Source: Acidobacteriota bacterium
GTDB lineage: Bacteria; Actinomycetota; Actinomycetes; Actinomycetales; Microbacteriaceae
Reading direction: 5' to 3'
Assembly (NCBI GenBank): GCA_019352055.1
Contig: JABBOB010000018.1
Location: 1-45,432 of the forward strand
DNA: 45,432 nt
Part shown: piece after piece, positions 31,755 through 40,299 of the stretch
How positions within the stretch are numbered: the stretch's first letter is position 1
Layout of the letters: each line of letters opens with the position of its first letter
Notes under the pieces: generated by a model
What the model saw: only the letters and a program-made list of their open reading frames with translations
Told to the model about the DNA's origin: nothing
Databases searched by the model: none
Made by a program: the position numbers and the translations under genes

Positions 31755-32741
31755 TCACCGGCGCGCGGCGGTCGAGGACCGCACGACGAGATCGGGCAGC
31801 AGCCCCGGCTGCTGCTCCGGGCGCTCATCCGCCAGCAGGCGCTCGACGCGGGTCAGCATGCGTCGGCCGAGTCCGGCGAAGTCCGGGCGGAGCGTGGTGA
31901 GCGGCGGCGCGAAGAACGCGGCCTCGGGGATGTCGTCGTAGCCGACGATGCTCACGTCCTCCGGCACGCGCACGCCGCGCTCGCGGAAGGCGGCGAGCAC
32001 GCCGAGCGCGGTCTGGTCGTTCGCGGAGAAGATCGCGGTCGGGACGCCTTCGGCCGCGAGCCGCGCCCCGAGCACGTATCCGCTCGACGCGCTCCAGTCG
32101 CCGCGCAGCACCTCAGGGGTCGCGAGCCCGAGCCGAGCGGAGGCAGCGCGCCAGCCGGCGATGCGCTGGGCCGCCTCCGTCCAGTCGTCCGGGCCGGCGA
32201 GATGCAGCACCTCGCGGTGGCCGAGTGCGGCGAGATGCTCGACGGCGAGCTCGGCGCCGCCCTCGTCGTCGACCGGGACGACCGACGCGCCCGGCACGAC
32301 GTCGACGCTGGTGACGACCGGCAGCCGTGCGGCGAGATCCGCGAGCGCGGCACCCGCCGAGGGGCCGGGAGCGACGACGACGACCGCGCGCACGTCCTGT
32401 CCGAGCAGGGTGTCGGCGGCCTGTCGCACGTCCGCCACGTCGATGCCGTCGGTCGCCGCGATCGCCACGTCCAGCTCGCTCCGCCGGGCGGCGGCGTTGA
32501 ACCCGTTCGCGACGCTCGCAGGGCCGTGGAACGGGAGCCCGACCACGAGCAGCCCGATCGTCCGCGTGCGACGGCGGGCGAGCGCCCGGGCCGCAGCGCT
32601 CGGGCGGTAGTCGAGGCGCCCGATGGCGTCCTCGACGCGCTGCCGGAGCTCGGGACCGACCGTCATGTCGCGGTTCAGGACGCGCGACACCGTCTGGTGG
32701 GACACGCCGGCCGCCTTGGCGACGTCGAAGATGTTCGCCAC
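31755..32741 (-). CDS. LacI-family transcriptional regulator (araD-proximal)
   Basis: This 328-residue LacI-family repressor starts at a GTG, giving the HTH IFDVAKAAGVSHQTVSRVLN and hinge VEDAIGRLDYRPSAAARALA. The effector domain shows PSAGAALADLAARLPVVTSVD, DDWTEAAQRIAGWRAASARLGL, PTAIFSANDQTALGVLAAF and VSIVGYDDIPEAAFFAPPLTTLR. At the LacI recognition positions (E. coli 17, 18, 22) it has His15, Gln16 and Arg20, so Gln and Arg match LacI itself. That agrees with the lac-like core of the operator at 31675. It lies upstream of araD on the same strand, with a 115-base gap. Confidence 0.92.
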   Translation of the reverse strand: MANIFDVAKAAGVSHQTVSRVLNRDMTVGPELRQRVEDAIGRLDYRPSAAARALARRRTRTIGLLVVGLPFHGPASVANGFNAAARRSELDVAIAATDGIDVADVRQAADTLLGQDVRAVVVVAPGPSAGAALADLAARLPVVTSVDVVPGASVVPVDDEGGAELAVEHLAALGHREVLHLAGPDDWTEAAQRIAGWRAASARLGLATPEVLRGDWSASSGYVLGARLAAEGVPTAIFSANDQTALGVLAAFRERGVRVPEDVSIVGYDDIPEAAFFAPPLTTLRPDFAGLGRRMLTRVERLLADERPEQQPGLLPDLVVRSSTAARR

Positions 32742-32933
32742 GGCCGCGAGTGTAGGGCCCCGGTCGCCGCCGGTTCGTGGCGAAGGTCCCACCGCCGCGC
32801 GGGCCGGCCGCATCGGGCGCGCTCCCCTGCCGTGCCTCAAGGGTACGCGCGAGGGGTCCCCTTGCCGCGAGACCCCCTCCGCGCCCTGCGGTGCCGCAGC
32901 GCGCCGACGGCGCCGACGCAGGAGGAGGACCCG

Positions 32934-34139
32934 ATGGCCGAGGTGATCGTGGTCGGGGGCGGCCCGACGGGGATGATGCTCGCCGGCGAGCTCGCGCTGG
33001 CGGGCGTGGACGTCGAGATCCTGGAGCGGAGGCCCACCGCCGACCTGGTCGGGAGCCGGGCGGGCGGCATCCACTCGCGGACGATCGAGATCCTCGACCA
33101 GCGCGGCATCGCCGATCGCTTCCTGGCGGCCGGCCACACCGCTCAGACGGCCCGGTTCGGCGCCACGGTGCTCGACATCGGGGATCTCCCGACGCGGCAC
33201 CCGTACGGCCTCGCACTGTGGCAGGACCGGATGGAGCCGATCCTCGCCGGGTGGGTCGACGAGCTCGGGGTGCCGACGCGGCGCGGGGCGGAAGTGGTCG
33301 GCGTCGACCAGGACGAGGACGGCGTCGAGGCCCGGCTCGCGGACGGTGCGGTGGTGCGCGCCCGGTACCTCGTCGGCGCCGACGGCGGCCGCAGCCTCGT
33401 CCGCAGGCAGGCGGGGATCGCGTTCCCGGGATCCGAAGCGACCCGGAGCACCCTGATCGCCGAGGTCGAGGTGGCGGAGGAGCCGCCGACGGGCATGCGC
33501 CAGGATGCGACGGGCGTCCACGGCCTGCTCGTCGCCGTGTACGGGACCGACTTCGGCGTGCACAGCCCGGTCTGGATCTCGCGGTTCATCGACGCGACGC
33601 GCCAGGCGGCGGAGTACCGCCGGGGGCGGATCCTGCTCGCCGGCACGTCGCCCGACGCCCTGCTGGACACCTACGGCGCCGAGCGGCACCCCGCGGGCGC
33701 GCGGGCGCTGGAGCACTCGATGGCGCAGACGGTGCTGCAGCGCGCAGACGACCGGACGGCCGCGCTCGCCCGGACCGTCGACGAGCTCGTGCGGATGGAC
33801 GAGCCCCGCATCCGGATCGCCGCCCTCATCCACGGGCTCGACGTCATGCGGGTCTTCGCCCTCCTCCACGACGCCCGCCACCTCCTGCTGAACCTCGGCG
33901 AGCCCGGTCGGTTCGACGGCGCAGCGCTCCCGCATCGCGTCCAGCTCGTCGACGCGAGGCACCAGGGCCCCTGGGAGCTGCCGGTCATCGGCTCGGTGCC
34001 GCCGCCCACCGCGCTGCTGGTGCGCCCCGACGGGCACGTCGCGTGGGTCGACGAGGACCCCGCGCGACCGATGCACGACGCGCTGGCGCGCTGGCGCGCT
34101 GGCGCTGAGCTCAGAAGGGGCAGTCGGCAGGATCGATGA
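32934..34139 (+). CDS. FAD-dependent aromatic monooxygenase with apparent internal deletions
   Basis: This open frame of 401 residues is a class A flavin monooxygenase, a family usually ~480-500 residues long. The N-terminal FAD motif (VIVVGGGPTGMMLAGELALAG), IHSRTIEILDQRGI and the DG motif YLVGADGGRSLVRRQAGIAFPG are intact. Near residue 237 GRILLAG is followed directly by TSPDALLDTYGAERHP, so the invariant GDAAH segment and the helix after it (~35 residues) are missing. Similar abrupt joins occur near residue 197 (HGL to LVAV) and near 304-305 (GLDV to MRVFALLHD). All keep the frame. Without the GDAAH motif FAD binding is doubtful, so it is probably non-functional. A GGAGGAGG site precedes the ATG. 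Confidence 0.75.
   Translation: MAEVIVVGGGPTGMMLAGELALAGVDVEILERRPTADLVGSRAGGIHSRTIEILDQRGIADRFLAAGHTAQTARFGATVLDIGDLPTRHPYGLALWQDRMEPILAGWVDELGVPTRRGAEVVGVDQDEDGVEARLADGAVVRARYLVGADGGRSLVRRQAGIAFPGSEATRSTLIAEVEVAEEPPTGMRQDATGVHGLLVAVYGTDFGVHSPVWISRFIDATRQAAEYRRGRILLAGTSPDALLDTYGAERHPAGARALEHSMAQTVLQRADDRTAALARTVDELVRMDEPRIRIAALIHGLDVMRVFALLHDARHLLLNLGEPGRFDGAALPHRVQLVDARHQGPWELPVIGSVPPPTALLVRPDGHVAWVDEDPARPMHDALARWRAGAELRRGSRQDR
34081..34104 (+). repeat. Three tandem 8-bp units (CGCTGGCG) at the 3' end of the monooxygenase
   Basis: CGCTGGCG occurs three times in a row. One more or one fewer unit would shift the frame; in one alternative frame a TGA follows at CGCTGA, giving a protein ending ARWR. 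The present tail reads on into the convergent HNH gene by 29 bases. The natural stop was therefore probably displaced by repeat-number change. Confidence 0.7.
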
Positions 34140-35700
34140 GCTCGGGTGGGATCGGGGTGGGTTGCGGGAGGTCCGGTGGTCGGGTGACGTACTTGTTGCC
34201 GGATCGGGTCTCCCAGACCACGGTGCGGTCGAGCAGCAGGTCGACGTGGGCCTCCCCGGCGGTCTTGATGCCGTGGTCGACACGGGACAGCAGCACGAGG
34301 TTGTCGATGGACGTCTCACCCCGCCCATCGCCCAGCCGGAACGACTCGTTGTGGTCCACGTCGGACTCGTCCGGCCCGCGAGCCCGACCAGGGCCTCTCG
34401 ATCCGCCGTCGAGGAGGCGGAGCAGGGCCCGCATGTCCTTCGTGGGCCGGTACCGCTTCCGCCCGACGGTGAGGATCGCACCGGTGAACGGGTCGGTCAG
34501 GACCCGCACCCAGGAGGTCGCCTCACCGGCCAGGCGCAGCGCGGTCCGGATCCCGATCGGTCCGTACCCCTGCAGGACCGGCGACGCGGTCGCGTGGCCG
34601 AGCGCGGTCAACGCGGGGATCAGGATGGACACGCGGGGCTCGACGCCGGTCCGACCCGTGACGAGCGCATCCCCTTCCTCACCGGGGACCGCGTCGGCGC
34701 GGAGGAAGGCCCGGAGCCCGTCGCGGAGCACGTCCGCCTTGAGGGTCTGGATCCCGCGACGCTCCCCCGCCGTGCCGTGCGCGGCGATGGCCTGCTTCGA
34801 CACCTGATGATCCATCGCCAGCAGCTCCACCATCGGGGCGTACAGGTGCAGCCAGCCCATGCCGTCTGCGGCGGGCTCGATCGTGTACCGGCGGCGGGCG
34901 GCGGCGCGGTCATGGCGCTCATCGGCCGTCGAGGGCTGCAGACGTTCCGCCAGCCGCCGCAGCGCATCCGGCAGGCTGCCGATGAGCACCTCGTCGAGCT
35001 TGATCACCACGCCGGCGTCGAACGCGGGGAGCACGGCGGCGTCGAGGCCGTCGATCGCCGCGTGCACTATCTGCATCGCGCGCCACGGCACCCGCCCGGC
35101 CAGGAACCGATCCCAGGTCAGCGGAAGGTCCCGCTCCAGCCGGTCGGCGGTGTGCACCAAGGTCATCGCCGTGCAGCTCGCGATCTTCAGCTTCGCGGCG
35201 AGATCGATGAAGAAGCCCTTCTGGTACGGGGTGTTCGCAGCGCCCGGCCGCCCTTCCTCATCCAGCGCGACGCGCCATGCCCGCACCGCGGCGGTGACCC
35301 GGCGAGCCTCCATCCGCTGGTGCAGTCGCTGCTCGTCCTCCACGTCGGCCAGCGCGGCGAACACCGGGTCCGGCTCGGGGAGCGCGTTCGGCGCCGACGG
35401 GATCCCCCGCCGTTCGGCCGGAGGGACGTCGGTCCAATCCGCGATCGAGACCCGCACCGACCAGGCCGCCGGATCCATCCCCGCATCGCCCAGGCATTGC
35501 AGCGCCCACCCGCGCGTCTCGGAGTCCCAGTAGGTCAGACCCGCGTGCGCATCCGCATCGGGGGACGACGCCGGCTCGGCATGGAGCGTCTGCACGACCA
35601 TCGTCGGCCACACCTGACGGTGATCCATCCACCACCGCCGCGCCATGCCGGCAGGGAGAACGGGTGTGCGACTCTCGTCGCTCATCCACTCCTCCGACAT
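34111..35700 (-). CDS. DUF222 / HNH endonuclease domain protein (13E12-repeat type)
   Basis: This 529-residue protein follows the actinobacterial DUF222+HNH layout. A long helical DUF222 region (DEEGRPGAANTPYQKGFFID, VHTADRLERDLPLTW, DALRRLAERLQPSTADERHD, then beta blocks) is followed by a C-terminal HNH region: DESDVDHNESFRLGDGRGET with SIDNLVLLSRVDHGIKTAGE. It has no CxxC zinc knuckles. Asp-His-Asn is in place for the HNH core and VDH supplies the last histidine. These are repeated, often mobile-associated genes of unknown role. The ATG at 35700 is the longest; an ATG at 35685 is possible. It is convergent with the monooxygenase and overlaps its tail. Confidence 0.82.
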   Translation of the reverse strand: MSEEWMSDESRTPVLPAGMARRWWMDHRQVWPTMVVQTLHAEPASSPDADAHAGLTYWDSETRGWALQCLGDAGMDPAAWSVRVSIADWTDVPPAERRGIPSAPNALPEPDPVFAALADVEDEQRLHQRMEARRVTAAVRAWRVALDEEGRPGAANTPYQKGFFIDLAAKLKIASCTAMTLVHTADRLERDLPLTWDRFLAGRVPWRAMQIVHAAIDGLDAAVLPAFDAGVVIKLDEVLIGSLPDALRRLAERLQPSTADERHDRAAARRRYTIEPAADGMGWLHLYAPMVELLAMDHQVSKQAIAAHGTAGERRGIQTLKADVLRDGLRAFLRADAVPGEEGDALVTGRTGVEPRVSILIPALTALGHATASPVLQGYGPIGIRTALRLAGEATSWVRVLTDPFTGAILTVGRKRYRPTKDMRALLRLLDGGSRGPGRARGPDESDVDHNESFRLGDGRGETSIDNLVLLSRVDHGIKTAGEAHVDLLLDRTVVWETRSGNKYVTRPPDLPQPTPIPPELIDPADCPF

Positions 35701-35781
35701 GCGAACAGAGTATCGACCCCCTCCGACACCGTTTCGGGTCCACCGTCACGCCATCGGCACGCGCCGAGCGACGGGTCCCGG

Positions 35782-36387
35782 TCAGCGCCTCCGGAGCACG
35801 GTGACCACCACGCCCGACGGCAGTGCCCGCGACTCGGCGAGCGCGAACGTCGTGCGCGGGAAGCCGTCGGCGAAGAGCCGCTTGCCGGTACCGAGCACGA
35901 TCGGGTAGCCGATCAGCCGGTACTCGTCGATGAGGTCGTGCTCGGCGAGCGTGCGCACCAGCTCGGTGCTGCCCCACACGCGGATCTCGCCGCCCGGCCC
36001 CTCCCGCAGCGCCGCGACGGCCGCCGGCACGTCGTCGCCCAGCACGTGGGTGTTCCGCCACCCCGGCTCGGTCAGCGTGCGGGAGGCGACGTACTTGGGC
36101 ACGCGGTTGTAGCGCCGCGTGAACTCCCCCAGCGTCCCTTCAGCGTCTTCGTCCCACACGCCCCAGGCGCCGGCCCAGATGTCGTAGGTCTTCCGCCCGA
36201 GCAGGAGCGCCTCCGTCCGACTTTCCCACTCCTGCACGATCGGGTGGTCCGCGGCGCCGTGCTCGGCGTCGAACGCCATCGCCCAGCCGCCCTGATCGAA
36301 GCCGCCCTCGCGGTCCTCGTCGGGTCCGCCGCCACCCTGCACCACGCCGTCGAGGGTGATGTGCTCCTGCACGACGATCCTGCGCAC
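35782..36387 (-). CDS. Dihydrofolate-reductase-like family protein (RibD C-terminal fold)
   Basis: This 201-residue protein has the DHFR/RibD-C pattern RRIVVQEHITLDGVVQGGGG, LLLGRKTYDIWAGAW, YVASRTLTEPGW, EIRVWGSTELVRTLAEHDLIDEYR and PIVLGTGKRLFADG. The GRKTY and GS(T/S)EL blocks bind NADPH in this superfamily. Many members are annotated as dihydrofolate reductase but lack confirmed activity. The GTG at 36387 has a GGGAGG sequence upstream and was preferred over the upstream in-frame ATG. It is divergent from the PsiD-like gene with an 89-base gap. Confidence 0.86.
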   Translation of the reverse strand: MRRIVVQEHITLDGVVQGGGGPDEDREGGFDQGGWAMAFDAEHGAADHPIVQEWESRTEALLLGRKTYDIWAGAWGVWDEDAEGTLGEFTRRYNRVPKYVASRTLTEPGWRNTHVLGDDVPAAVAALREGPGGEIRVWGSTELVRTLAEHDLIDEYRLIGYPIVLGTGKRLFADGFPRTTFALAESRALPSGVVVTVLRRR

Positions 36388-36476
36388 GTCCGCCTCCCGG
36401 TGCCCTCGGCTCGGATCGGTCCACTCTGCACCCCTCCTCCGACCGGGCGCGCGGCTCGCGGGGCTACCGTGCACGC

Positions 36477-37730
36477 ATGAGCGCTGCCGCCGACCGTCCC
36501 GACACGAAGCGACGAGCCGGCTGGCTCCCCGAGCAGGAGGACCTCGAGGCCTGGCTCACGGGGCACCGACGCCGTGTCGCCGAGCGTGAGCCCGTCGAGC
36601 TGTCACCGGTGATGCAGGAGTTCGCCGCGCTGCTCGACGGCGATCCGGTGCTGCGGATGTACTTCGAGCGGATGATCGCGGAGGCACCGGTCGGCAAGCA
36701 GTACGAGGACCGGCCGTTCGACAGCGTCGACGAGCTGCTCGCGATGATCGACGAGGTGCTCACCATGGCGCCGGAGTTCGGTGACGAGATGGCGGCGACA
36801 CCGCTCGGCGCCGTCCTGGACTGGACGATGGGGACGACGTCGGGGTTCGCCGCCTACCGCGACCCACGACTGAACCTGATGCTCCGGAAGGTGCTCTCGG
36901 TCTGGTGCGACTTCCTCAGCAGCGAGGAGTCCCTCTACGTGCTGAACGACTCGGAGACCGGCTGGAAGTCCGAACGGGCACGGGCGACCATCGGGATGGA
37001 CGACTACCGCTACGACCCCGACGACGAGCACTGGGGCTTCACGTCCTGGAACGACTTCTTCACGCGTCGCTTCCGCGACGGCGCGAGGCCGGTCGCCGAT
37101 CCCGACGACGACAAGGTCATCGTGAGCGCCTGCGAGTCGACGCCCTACGGCGTCGCCACGGACGTCGAACGCCGGGACCGCTTCTGGATCAAGAGCCAGC
37201 CGTACTCCCTCGAGGACATGCTGGCCGGTGACGAGGCGGTCGACGAGTTCGTCGGAGGCACCGTCTACCAGGCCTTCCTCAGCGCGAACAACTACCACCG
37301 CTGGCACAGCCCGGTGTCGGGGACGATCGTCCGGGCGTACCTCCAGGAGGGCACCTACTACTCCGAGGCGGACACCGAGGGTGCGGACGCGACCGAGCCG
37401 ATCGACTCGCAGGGCTACATCACGCACGTCGCCGCGCGAGCGATCTTCATCATCCGGGCGGACGATCCCGTGATCGGGCTGATGGCGTTCGTCCCCGTGG
37501 GCATGGTCGAGGTCTCCTCCTGCATCATCGCCCCGACCGCGACCCCGGGACAGCACGTCACGAAGGGCGACGAGCTCGGCCACTTCCAGTTCGGCGGATC
37601 GACCCACTGCCTCGTCTTCCGGCCGGGCGCGATCGCGGAGTTCAGCCTCGACGCCGTTCCTCAGCCGCACGATCCGAACGCGCCGCTCAAGCGGGTGAAC
37701 ACCCGGCTCGCGGTCGCCAGGGGCGAGTAG
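36477..37730 (+). CDS. PsiD-type phosphatidylserine-decarboxylase-family enzyme (putative aromatic amino acid decarboxylase)
   Basis: This 417-residue protein is the long form of the pyruvoyl-dependent PSD family, with an N-terminal ~190-residue domain like that of fungal PsiD (L-tryptophan decarboxylase in psilocybin synthesis). The second half has VIVSACESTPYGVATDV, FWIKSQPYSLEDMLAGD, GGTVYQAFLSANNYHRWHSP (His274, His277), GYITHVAARAIFII, and FQFGGSTHCLVFRPG. The last should be cleaved between Gly374 and Ser375 to form the pyruvoyl group. Where PSDs have an Asp general base the sequence shows Glu220. No pssA is adjacent and a normal bacterial PSD is shorter, so a phospholipid role is less likely. 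The substrate is inferred. Confidence 0.78.
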   Translation: MSAAADRPDTKRRAGWLPEQEDLEAWLTGHRRRVAEREPVELSPVMQEFAALLDGDPVLRMYFERMIAEAPVGKQYEDRPFDSVDELLAMIDEVLTMAPEFGDEMAATPLGAVLDWTMGTTSGFAAYRDPRLNLMLRKVLSVWCDFLSSEESLYVLNDSETGWKSERARATIGMDDYRYDPDDEHWGFTSWNDFFTRRFRDGARPVADPDDDKVIVSACESTPYGVATDVERRDRFWIKSQPYSLEDMLAGDEAVDEFVGGTVYQAFLSANNYHRWHSPVSGTIVRAYLQEGTYYSEADTEGADATEPIDSQGYITHVAARAIFIIRADDPVIGLMAFVPVGMVEVSSCIIAPTATPGQHVTKGDELGHFQFGGSTHCLVFRPGAIAEFSLDAVPQPHDPNAPLKRVNTRLAVARGE

Positions 37731-37744
37731 CGCTCGTCGCTGCC

Positions 37745-38851
37745 TCAGGCGGTGCGGAAGGCGAGCGCGGCGGGGCAGTCGAATGGATCGGCATGGCGCA
37801 CGCCGACGCGGTGGAGGTACCGGAGCACGATGCGCCACGCCCCGAAGAAGGTGTGCTCCTCGTAGTCGACGCCGAGGTCCGCGCAGTAACCGCGCACGAT
37901 GACCCTGGTGCGCTTGAGGTTGATGCTCGGCATGTTGGGGAAGAGGTGGTGCTCGATCTGGTAGTTCAGGCCGCCCATCAGGGTCGCGGCCAGCCACCCG
38001 CCCGAGATGTTGCGGGAGGTGAGCACCTGACGGCGGAGGTAGTCGACCTTCTGCCCGTGCCCGATGAGACGCATGCCGGTGTGGTTCGGGGCGAACGTGC
38101 CGCCCATGTAGAGCCCGAAGAACGCCAGCTGCACGGCCATGAACACCGTGCCGATGCCCGGACCGAGCAGCAGCAGCACCAGTGCGGAGAAGCCGAGCAG
38201 GCGCACGGCGATGAGCGCTCCCTCCTGCCCGCGGTGCTGCAAGGGCTCCGGCCCGGCGATCGCCTTGAGGGCGCTGAGGTGCAGATCGATGCCGGCGAGC
38301 AGCAGGATCGGGATGAAGTAGTACCCCTGCCGGGCGGTGAGCCAGCGCGTGAGACCGTGCCGACTCGCCATGTCGTCGGGGACGAAGACGACCGCGCCCG
38401 GCAGCACGTCCAGGTCCTTGCCGATGGTGTTGGGGTTCGCGTGATGCCGGGTGTGCTTGTTCATCCACCATCCGTAGCTGAGGCCGACGAACAGGTTGCT
38501 GATGACCCGGGAGACGACCTCGCCGCGTGGGCCTGAGGCGAAGATCTGCTTGTGCGCGCTGTCGTGCGCGAGATACGCGATCTGGGTGAAGACGAAGGCG
38601 AAGTAGACCGCGACGAGCAGCTGCCACCAGGTGCGGCCGAGGAGTGCCAGCATCGCGATGCCGATCCCGAGGAGGAGGGCCAGCCCGGCACCGCGCAACG
38701 CGTACCACCCGTGCCGCCGCTCCAGCAGCCCTTCGGCCTTGATGCGCTGCGCCAGAGCGGTGTACGAGCTCGCGTTCGAGCGCTCCGCACCACCGGCCCT
38801 CGTCGTGCGCGGTTCGGTGCGTCGAACGGGGCTCGACGCGAGTGTGGTCAT
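37745..38851 (-). CDS. Membrane acyl-lipid fatty-acid desaturase
   Basis: This 368-residue di-iron membrane enzyme inserts a double bond into acyl chains. Its three histidine boxes are HDSAH (96-100), HTRHH (133-137) and QIEHH (298-302). The QxxHH form of the third box is typical of acyl-lipid front-end/delta-6-like desaturases and mycobacterial DesA3-like enzymes. Paired hydrophobic stretches precede and follow each box pair. The ATG at 38851 was used; the frame extends upstream, but that part lacks family features. It is convergent with the PsiD-like gene, and ~570 bases separate it from the divergent ABC/two-component operon. Regiospecificity is unknown. Confidence 0.9.
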   Translation of the reverse strand: MTTLASSPVRRTEPRTTRAGGAERSNASSYTALAQRIKAEGLLERRHGWYALRGAGLALLLGIGIAMLALLGRTWWQLLVAVYFAFVFTQIAYLAHDSAHKQIFASGPRGEVVSRVISNLFVGLSYGWWMNKHTRHHANPNTIGKDLDVLPGAVVFVPDDMASRHGLTRWLTARQGYYFIPILLLAGIDLHLSALKAIAGPEPLQHRGQEGALIAVRLLGFSALVLLLLGPGIGTVFMAVQLAFFGLYMGGTFAPNHTGMRLIGHGQKVDYLRRQVLTSRNISGGWLAATLMGGLNYQIEHHLFPNMPSINLKRTRVIVRGYCADLGVDYEEHTFFGAWRIVLRYLHRVGVRHADPFDCPAALAFRTA

Positions 38852-39420
38852 GGTGCTCACGGTACGGACGGCGGTGGTCGGCCGCGTCACCCGGGGGGGC
38901 CGACTTCCTGCCCGTACCGCGGTACCGGACCGATTGCGCGCCTGCGTCCTCGTTCGAGCGCTGCTCGTCGAGAAGGCCGGGCGCGTCGACGGGCATGGGC
39001 AGCTGACCGCCATGTCGTCGGGAGCCGCTGAGATCGCTGACGGCCTGCGGCAGCCCATCGCGGATCGGTGAGGACGAGCGGTTCAAAGGGATCCTCGAGA
39101 CGCAGACGATCGAACGCGAGCTCACTCGGGCACACATCGCCCGACCGACAGGACTCGACGCCGATGACCTCGACCACCTCCTACGAGATCCGGCGAGTGT
39201 GCCGTCCGAGACGACGCACGCGGTCTCGATCCGTGGCTCACGCGCGCGTCGAATCGTCGCGCTCGAGCCGGAGGAGCAGGCGCGGCCTCAGCTCGGAACG
39301 CCGGCGCAGCGACGCAGTCCGCAGGTCGTCGAGCGCGGACCCGCATCCACCGATCGGTGGATACCGGTGTCGACCGGTCGACGGCTGGTGGACGGGATCC
39401 GAGGCGAGGACTCTGAGGCC
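38852..39420. other. Intergenic region between desaturase and ABC operon, possible remnant
   Basis: No complete gene is evident in these ~570 bases. One plus-strand frame around 39071-39200 reads ERFKGILETQTIERELTRAH and IARPTGLDADDLDHLLRDPA, which is protein-like. It has no start and runs into low-complexity Arg-rich sequence, so it is at most a remnant. The segment should also contain the divergent promoters of the desaturase and of the ABC/two-component operon. Confidence 0.4.
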
Positions 39421-40299
39421 ATGACGAACTCGGATCCGGTGGTCCATGTCCGGAACCTGCGGAAGACCTACGGAGGCAGCACCGTGCTGGACGGGGTGAG
39501 CTTCGACATCGAACGGGGCGAGACCTTCGCCTTGCTCGGGCCGAACGGCGCCGGCAAGAGCACGACCATCGAGATCCTCGAGGGCTATCGAGACCGATCC
39601 GACGGGGAGGTGAGCGTCCTCGGCGTCGATCCGCGGCATGGCGGCACGGACTGGAAGGCCCATCTCGGCATCGTCCTGCAGGACACGGGCGAGAGCGGCA
39701 ACGTCACGGTGCGGGAGCAGCTCGGGCAGTTCGCCGGCTACTACTCGAACCCGCGTGACGTCGACGAGGTCATCGCCGCCGTCGGTCTGCAGGACAAGGC
39801 CACCACCCTCATCCGTCGGCTCTCCGGCGGTCAGCGTCGCCGGGTCGACGTCGCGCTCGGCATCGTGGGACGCCCGCAGCTGCTGTTCCTCGACGAGCCG
39901 ACGACGGGGTTCGACCCCGAGGCGCGCAGGAGCTTCTGGGAGCTGATCCACCGGCTCAAGGCGGAGGGGACCACCATCCTCCTGACCACCCACTACCTCG
40001 ACGAGGCGGCACAGCTCAGCGACCGAGCGGGCGTGATCATGGGCGGCAGGCTCATCGACGTCGGGACGCTCGACCGGATCGGAGGCCCGGAGGCCCGGGT
40101 TCCCGTCGTGCGGTGGCGCGACGCCTCCGGGGCTCACGAACGCCGGACCGATCATCCCGGCGCGGTCGTCGCCGAGCTCGTGCGGGCGGGCGGCGAGCCC
40201 GAGCACCTCGAGGTCGTGCGGCCCAGCCTCGAAGACGTCTACCTCGCGCTCGTCTCGGAGCACGAACCCGCCCCGCAGGAACTGGAGCTGTCCCGATGA
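39421..40299 (+). CDS. ABC transporter ATP-binding protein (DrrA/LnrL-like)
   Basis: This 292-residue ATPase has Walker A GPNGAGKST, Q-loop LGIVLQDTGE, signature RRLSGGQRRRVDVALGIVG, Walker B QLLFLDEPTTGFDP, the D-loop, and switch His in LLTTHYLDEAAQL. A ~75-residue C-terminal extension follows, as in DrrA-type exporters of drugs or lipid-like antibiotics. Its stop overlaps the start of the permease gene (ATGA), so the two form one exporter. It heads an operon with a two-component system. Confidence 0.93.
   Translation: MTNSDPVVHVRNLRKTYGGSTVLDGVSFDIERGETFALLGPNGAGKSTTIEILEGYRDRSDGEVSVLGVDPRHGGTDWKAHLGIVLQDTGESGNVTVREQLGQFAGYYSNPRDVDEVIAAVGLQDKATTLIRRLSGGQRRRVDVALGIVGRPQLLFLDEPTTGFDPEARRSFWELIHRLKAEGTTILLTTHYLDEAAQLSDRAGVIMGGRLIDVGTLDRIGGPEARVPVVRWRDASGAHERRTDHPGAVVAELVRAGGEPEHLEVVRPSLEDVYLALVSEHEPAPQELELSR

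Noticed and set aside
38887..39177. Minus-strand 96-residue open frame before the ABC operon
   Set aside because: It begins like a protein (MVEVIGVESC) but turns into Arg-rich low complexity and overlaps a competing plus-strand frame. Neither is convincing, so the region is annotated as intergenic.
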